From Alphaproteobacteria bacterium (GTDB lineage Bacteria > Pseudomonadota > Alphaproteobacteria > Rickettsiales > UBA8987): DNA of 9,092 bases. The notes under the pieces are model-generated. The model was given only the letters and a program-made list of their open reading frames with translations, was not told where the DNA came from and did no database searches. Location of the stretch: NCBI GenBank assembly GCA_003531345.1, contig DQGZ01000099.1, positions 1 through 9,092 of the forward strand. The letters are read 5' to 3'. Shown here in pieces: positions 5,348-9,092 of the stretch. A program made the translations under genes and the position numbers. Within the stretch, counting starts at the first letter, position 1. Every line of letters begins with the position of its first letter.

Positions 5348-7582
5348 TTGTTTAACATTAAATTTTTTATAAAAACTGTGCTGACAGTACCTACAGAGTT
5401 TAACCAAGTATTATCTGAGAAATATCTGGCATATGCGCTTTCAACTATAACTAGCCGCTCACTACCTGATGTTAGAGATGGTTTAAAGCCAGTTCACCGC
5501 CGCTTATTATGGGCAATGTATCAACTAAAACTTGACCCGAAATCTGGCTATAAAAAATGTGCCAGAGTTGTGGGTGATGTGATTGGTAAGTTTCACCCTC
5601 ACGGTGATGTTGCCGTTTATGATGCGCTTGTAAGGCTCGCTCAAGATTTTTCAGTAAGATATCCGCTAGTTGAAGGGCAAGGAAATTTTGGCTCAATTGA
5701 TGGTGATAACCCAGCCGCAATGCGTTATACAGAAGCCCGCCTTACTGAATCTGCAATGTTATTGCTTGAAAATATTGAAAATGACACTGTTGATTTTAAG
5801 CCAACCTATGACACACTAGACGAAGAGCCAGTATTATTACCAGCCTATTTTCCTAACCTGCTTGCTAATGGTAGTGAAGGTATAGCTGTTGGAATGGCAA
5901 CCGCCATTCCGCCACATAATGTTGATGAACTATGCTCCGCAATTCTACATTTAATTAAAAAACCAAATGCTGAAATTATAGATTTGCTGGAGTTTGTTGA
6001 AGGCCCCGACTTTCCAACAGGTGGCTTACTAAGTGAAACTAAAGAGGCAATTTTAAACTCTTACACAACTGGTAGGGGCAGTTTTAGGCTAAGAGCAAAA
6101 TGGCATAAGGAAGATTTATCTCACGGGCAGTATCAAATAATTATTACTGAAATTCCATATCAAGTTCAAAAATCAAAACTGCTTGAAAAAATCGCCGAAA
6201 ATTTTGACCTGAAAAAAACTCCACTACTCGGAAATATCCGTGATGAATCTGCTGAAAATATCCGAATTATTTTAGAGCCAAAAAATAGAAGTGTTGAAGC
6301 TGAAATTTTAATGGAATCTCTTTTCCGCTCCTGTGAGTTGGAAATTCGCTATTCAATGAACTTAAACGCATTGGATATGAATGGAATGCCAAAAGTAATG
6401 AACTTGAAGGATATTCTGCTGGCTTATATTGAGCATCAAAAAATTGTTCTAACTCGTAAAACAAAGTATCGCTTAAGTAAAATTGCTGACCGCTTAGAAA
6501 TTTTAAAAGCCTTGTTGGTTGCCTATTTGAACATTGATGAAGTTATTAGAATTATCAGGGAAGAAGATGAGCCAAAACAATATATGATGAAAAAGTTTAA
6601 GCTTACTGAATTTCAGGTAGAGGCAATTTTAAATATGCGTTTAAGGCAACTTAGAAAACTTGAAGAAATTGAAATTAAAAGAGAAAATGATGAATTAGTT
6701 AAAGAACAAAAATATCTACAAGAATTATTATCTGATGAGTCTTTGATGAAAAAAGAGATAGCAGATAAAGTTAAAGATATAAAAAACCTATTCAGCAAAA
6801 AAACTAAAATTGGCAAACGAAGAACTGAAATTATTAATAAGCAAATTGAAAATAATGTTATTTCCATTGAAGCTTTTATTGAGAAAGAACCAATTACTAT
6901 AAACCTTTCAAAGCTAGGCTGGTTAAGAGCTTTCAAAGGGCATAATGTTGATGTTTCAGCGGTAAAATATAAAGATGATGATGAAGAGTTTGTAAGCATA
7001 AAAGCCAACACTACTGACAAGTTTATCGTGTTTACTACTTCAGGGAAGTTTTATACAATAGGTGGTGATAAAATTCCAGGTGGCAAAGGCTTTGGCGACC
7101 CAATAAGATTACTTGCTGATATTCCTGCGGAAGATGAAATCATAAATTTCTTCCTATATGAGCCAGAGGTAAAATATTTACTTATTACCTATGGTGCTGT
7201 TGGCTTTGCGGTAAAATCAGAAGACTTGCTTGCACAAACAAAATCAGGAAAGCAAGTTTTAAACTTAAAAGAAAAAGATAAAGTTTATGGTTGCTACAAA
7301 CTTGATAAAACCCACATAGCAACTGTTGGTGAAAATAGAAAAATGTTGGTTATACCTGCAACTGAAATTCCTGAAATGAAAAAAGGTCAGGGCGTAACTA
7401 TTCATAAATTTAAAGAGGGTAAGCTTTCAGACATTGCAATTTTCAATGCCAATGATGGTTTAAAGGTAAAAGTAAAAAATAAGGAAGAAAATATTGATAT
7501 AAAAGACTGGCTATTAAAAAGAGCCAGCACAGGCAAACTTGCACCTTTTGGAATGAGCAAAAATAATAAGTTTTTAGGCTAG
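5348..7582 (+). CDS. parC: DNA topoisomerase IV subunit A (ParC)
   Basis: ParC is the DNA-cutting subunit of topoisomerase IV; with ParE (not in this window) it unlinks daughter chromosomes. From the TTG start the product has 744 residues. Visible parts: RSLPDVRDGLKPVHRR (37-52); the winged-helix segment with GKFHPHGD (80-87); catalytic Tyr127 in AAMRYTEAR; FPNLLANGSEGIAVGMAT and IPPHNV; a charged coiled-coil region from about residue 375 to 500; and a degenerate beta-pinwheel C-terminus. The length, the wording DFKPTYDTLDEEPVLLP and the lack of a true GyrA box (only PGGKGFGDPIRL is seen) favour ParC over GyrA. The start is uncertain: no ATG precedes the conserved core. TTG at 5348 or GTG at 5378 are the options, neither with a Shine-Dalgarno, and an in-frame stop at 5333 limits the frame. 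The residue matching E. coli Ser80 is Val88. Confidence 0.95.
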   Translation: MFNIKFFIKTVLTVPTEFNQVLSEKYLAYALSTITSRSLPDVRDGLKPVHRRLLWAMYQLKLDPKSGYKKCARVVGDVIGKFHPHGDVAVYDALVRLAQDFSVRYPLVEGQGNFGSIDGDNPAAMRYTEARLTESAMLLLENIENDTVDFKPTYDTLDEEPVLLPAYFPNLLANGSEGIAVGMATAIPPHNVDELCSAILHLIKKPNAEIIDLLEFVEGPDFPTGGLLSETKEAILNSYTTGRGSFRLRAKWHKEDLSHGQYQIIITEIPYQVQKSKLLEKIAENFDLKKTPLLGNIRDESAENIRIILEPKNRSVEAEILMESLFRSCELEIRYSMNLNALDMNGMPKVMNLKDILLAYIEHQKIVLTRKTKYRLSKIADRLEILKALLVAYLNIDEVIRIIREEDEPKQYMMKKFKLTEFQVEAILNMRLRQLRKLEEIEIKRENDELVKEQKYLQELLSDESLMKKEIADKVKDIKNLFSKKTKIGKRRTEIINKQIENNVISIEAFIEKEPITINLSKLGWLRAFKGHNVDVSAVKYKDDDEEFVSIKANTTDKFIVFTTSGKFYTIGGDKIPGGKGFGDPIRLLADIPAEDEIINFFLYEPEVKYLLITYGAVGFAVKSEDLLAQTKSGKQVLNLKEKDKVYGCYKLDKTHIATVGENRKMLVIPATEIPEMKKGQGVTIHKFKEGKLSDIAIFNANDGLKVKVKNKEENIDIKDWLLKRASTGKLAPFGMSKNNKFLG

Positions 7583-7730
7583 ATAAGGTAACTGGATAGA
7601 TTTCATAGAATTTGATTATGCTTTTCTTGAGGGATTTATAAAAGCTTGTCTTATTAACAAAATCAAAACTTGATAGTTTTCGCCTAATCCGCTAAATCAG
7701 GGCGCAAAGTTAATTTTTTCAGACATAGAG
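7583..7730. other. parC-aspS intergenic region with two weak dyads
   Basis: This 148-bp gap holds no gene that I can see. Two short inverted repeats occur: GCTTTT (7620-7625) with AAAAGC (7640-7645), then TTGTCTTATT, which might be a weak parC terminator; and AAAACT-TGAT-AGTTTT (7665-7680). No clear sigma-70 promoter for aspS stands out, and only ATAGAG precedes its ATG as a possible ribosome binding site. Confidence 0.3.
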
Positions 7731-9092
7731 ATGCACAAATACAGAACACATAATTGTAATCAATTACAAAAAGCTGATGCTGGCAAACAGGTTAAACTCT
7801 CAGGTTGGGTACACAGAAAGCGCGATCATGGCGGTGTTTTATTTATTGACCTTAGAGATCATTACGGAATAACACAGTTGGTTTTCCCTGAAAATGGAGC
7901 GATCTCTCCTGCGGATGCTGATAAAATCCGTTTTGAGTCTGTAATCACTGTTACTGGCAAGGTTGTTGAAAGGGTTAAAGAGGCCGTAAACCCGAAAATG
8001 AATACAGGGGAAATTGAAGTTATTGTTGAAAATTTAACTATAGAAAGTGCAGTTGAAGAAGAGCAGCTACCTGTTCAAGTTAACACCGACAAAGAATTTC
8101 CTGAAAATACTAGGCTTAAATATCGCTTCCTTGATCTACGCCGTGAAAAATTACACAATAATATAATTTTACGCTCTAAAGTTATTTCTGAAATTAGATC
8201 TTTTATGACAAATCAAGGGTTTATGGAGTTCCAAACCCCTATTTTAACAGCATCAAGCCCTGAAGGCGCACGCGACTTTTTAGTGCCTAGCCGTTTAAAC
8301 CCGGGTAAGTTTTATGCACTTCCGCAAGCACCTCAGCAATTCAAACAATTGCTTATGGTTTCAGGTTTTGATAGGTATTTCCAAATAGCGCCTTGCTTCC
8401 GTGATGAAGACTCAAGAGCAGACCGCTCACCAGGTGAGTTTTATCAGTTAGATATGGAAATGAGCTTTGCCACTCAGGAAGATGTGTTTAATGCCGTTGA
8501 ACCTTTGATGGTGCATTTATTCAGCAAATTTTCGGATAAGAAAATTGTTGGCTCACCCTTCCCACATATCACATTTGAAGACTCAATGCTGAAATATGGT
8601 AGTGATAAACCAGATTTACGCAACCCACTTATAATTTCTGATGTTACAGAGAATTTCAGAGGGTCAGGCTTTGGAATTTTTGCAAAACAGATAGATAACG
8701 GCGCTATAGTTCGTGCGATACCTGCACCAAATTCTGCAAAACTCGGCAGAGGATTCTTTGACCGCAAAAATGATATGGCTCGTGAAATGGGTTATGCTGG
8801 CTTGGGCTATATTATATATGATGAAAGTGGCGAGGCAAAGGGCCCTATCGCTAAAAATTTAGGTGATGAACGTACTAAACAAATCAAAGAAATTTGCGGG
8901 CTAAAAGATGGTGATGGCGTATTTTTTGCGTGCGGCGCAAAAGATAAAGCACCAAAACAAGCGGGAGAGTTCCGAAAAATAGTAGCTGAAGAATTAAACC
9001 TTATTGAACAAGGTGTATTCAAATTCTGTTGGATTACTGACTTCCCTTATTTTGAATGGAATGAAGATGAGGGCAAAATTGACTTCTCTCAT
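7731..9092 (+). CDS. aspS: Aspartyl-tRNA synthetase, bacterial type, C-terminus cut by window edge
   Basis: This class IIb enzyme activates aspartate with ATP and loads it on tRNA. The window holds 454 codons, all open; the family is usually near 590 residues, so about a quarter is missing, including motif 3. Order seen: N-terminal MHKYRTHNC; OB-fold anticodon-binding domain (about 21-110) with GWVHRKRDHGGVLFIDLRD; linker KYRFLDLRR (130-138); motif 1 with FMEFQTPIL (164-172); flipping loop SSPEGARDFLVP (175-186); QAPQQFKQLLM (199-209); motif 2 starting FRDED (223-227); then the bacterial insertion domain (from about 285). His33 matches the residue linked to relaxed (Asp/Asn) tRNA recognition in other bacteria, so this may also charge tRNA-Asn where GatCAB is present. 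The ATG at 7731 fits the family N-terminus. Confidence 0.97.
   Translation, partial: MHKYRTHNCNQLQKADAGKQVKLSGWVHRKRDHGGVLFIDLRDHYGITQLVFPENGAISPADADKIRFESVITVTGKVVERVKEAVNPKMNTGEIEVIVENLTIESAVEEEQLPVQVNTDKEFPENTRLKYRFLDLRREKLHNNIILRSKVISEIRSFMTNQGFMEFQTPILTASSPEGARDFLVPSRLNPGKFYALPQAPQQFKQLLMVSGFDRYFQIAPCFRDEDSRADRSPGEFYQLDMEMSFATQEDVFNAVEPLMVHLFSKFSDKKIVGSPFPHITFEDSMLKYGSDKPDLRNPLIISDVTENFRGSGFGIFAKQIDNGAIVRAIPAPNSAKLGRGFFDRKNDMAREMGYAGLGYIIYDESGEAKGPIAKNLGDERTKQIKEICGLKDGDGVFFACGAKDKAPKQAGEFRKIVAEELNLIEQGVFKFCWITDFPYFEWNEDEGKIDFSH

Noticed and set aside
6613..7020. 135-codon minus-strand frame within parC
   Set aside because: It is antisense to the coiled-coil part of ParC; the Ser/Leu/Ile-rich composition is the complement of Lys/Glu-rich codons.
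5348..7582. Assignment as GyrA
   Set aside because: The length is short for GyrA, there is no proper QRRGGKG-type box, and the core wording matches alphaproteobacterial ParC.

Overview
The window looks like a conserved housekeeping stretch of chromosome from an AT-rich alphaproteobacterium. Three things point that way: (1) the HAD hydrolase at the left edge has the DLWGV motif I of the alphaproteobacterial TIGR01459 family; (2) BamE, MetK, ParC and AspRS all read like the alphaproteobacterial versions; (3) L32 lacks cysteines and ends in an acidic Glu-Glu-Val-Ala tail, as remembered from Rickettsiales. A Rickettsiales-like or neighbouring AT-rich lineage is my best guess from recall; no tree or search was run.

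Layout. Bases 1-2507 (minus strand) hold a compact lipid/ribosome operon read right to left: rpmF (L32), plsX, fabH, and the start of a HAD hydrolase that runs off the left edge. plsX and fabH abut (TAG then ATG) and fabH overlaps the hydrolase by four bases (ATGA), so the last three are probably translationally coupled. A 102-141 bp divergent region separates rpmF from bamE, an outer-membrane lipoprotein gene, which is followed after 25 bp by metK (S-adenosylmethionine synthetase). metK converges on an unrecognised 226-codon gene on the minus strand (4537-5217). That gene diverges from parC (topoisomerase IV subunit A), and aspS (aspartyl-tRNA synthetase, cut by the right edge) follows in the same direction.

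Functionally, PlsX and FabH work at the junction of fatty-acid initiation and phospholipid synthesis, BamE belongs to the outer-membrane protein assembly machine, MetK makes the methyl donor, ParC decatenates chromosomes, and AspRS charges tRNA-Asp (and possibly tRNA-Asn). The only non-housekeeping gene is the 4537-5217 orphan. The sequence around it also carries the most unusual DNA structure in the window: a perfect 20-bp palindrome inside the gene and a near-identical repeat pair in its 3' flank. I see no CRISPR array, transposase, tRNA or rRNA gene, no convincing riboswitch, and no gene-free stretch longer than 300 bases. I found no clear evidence of a new multi-gene system.
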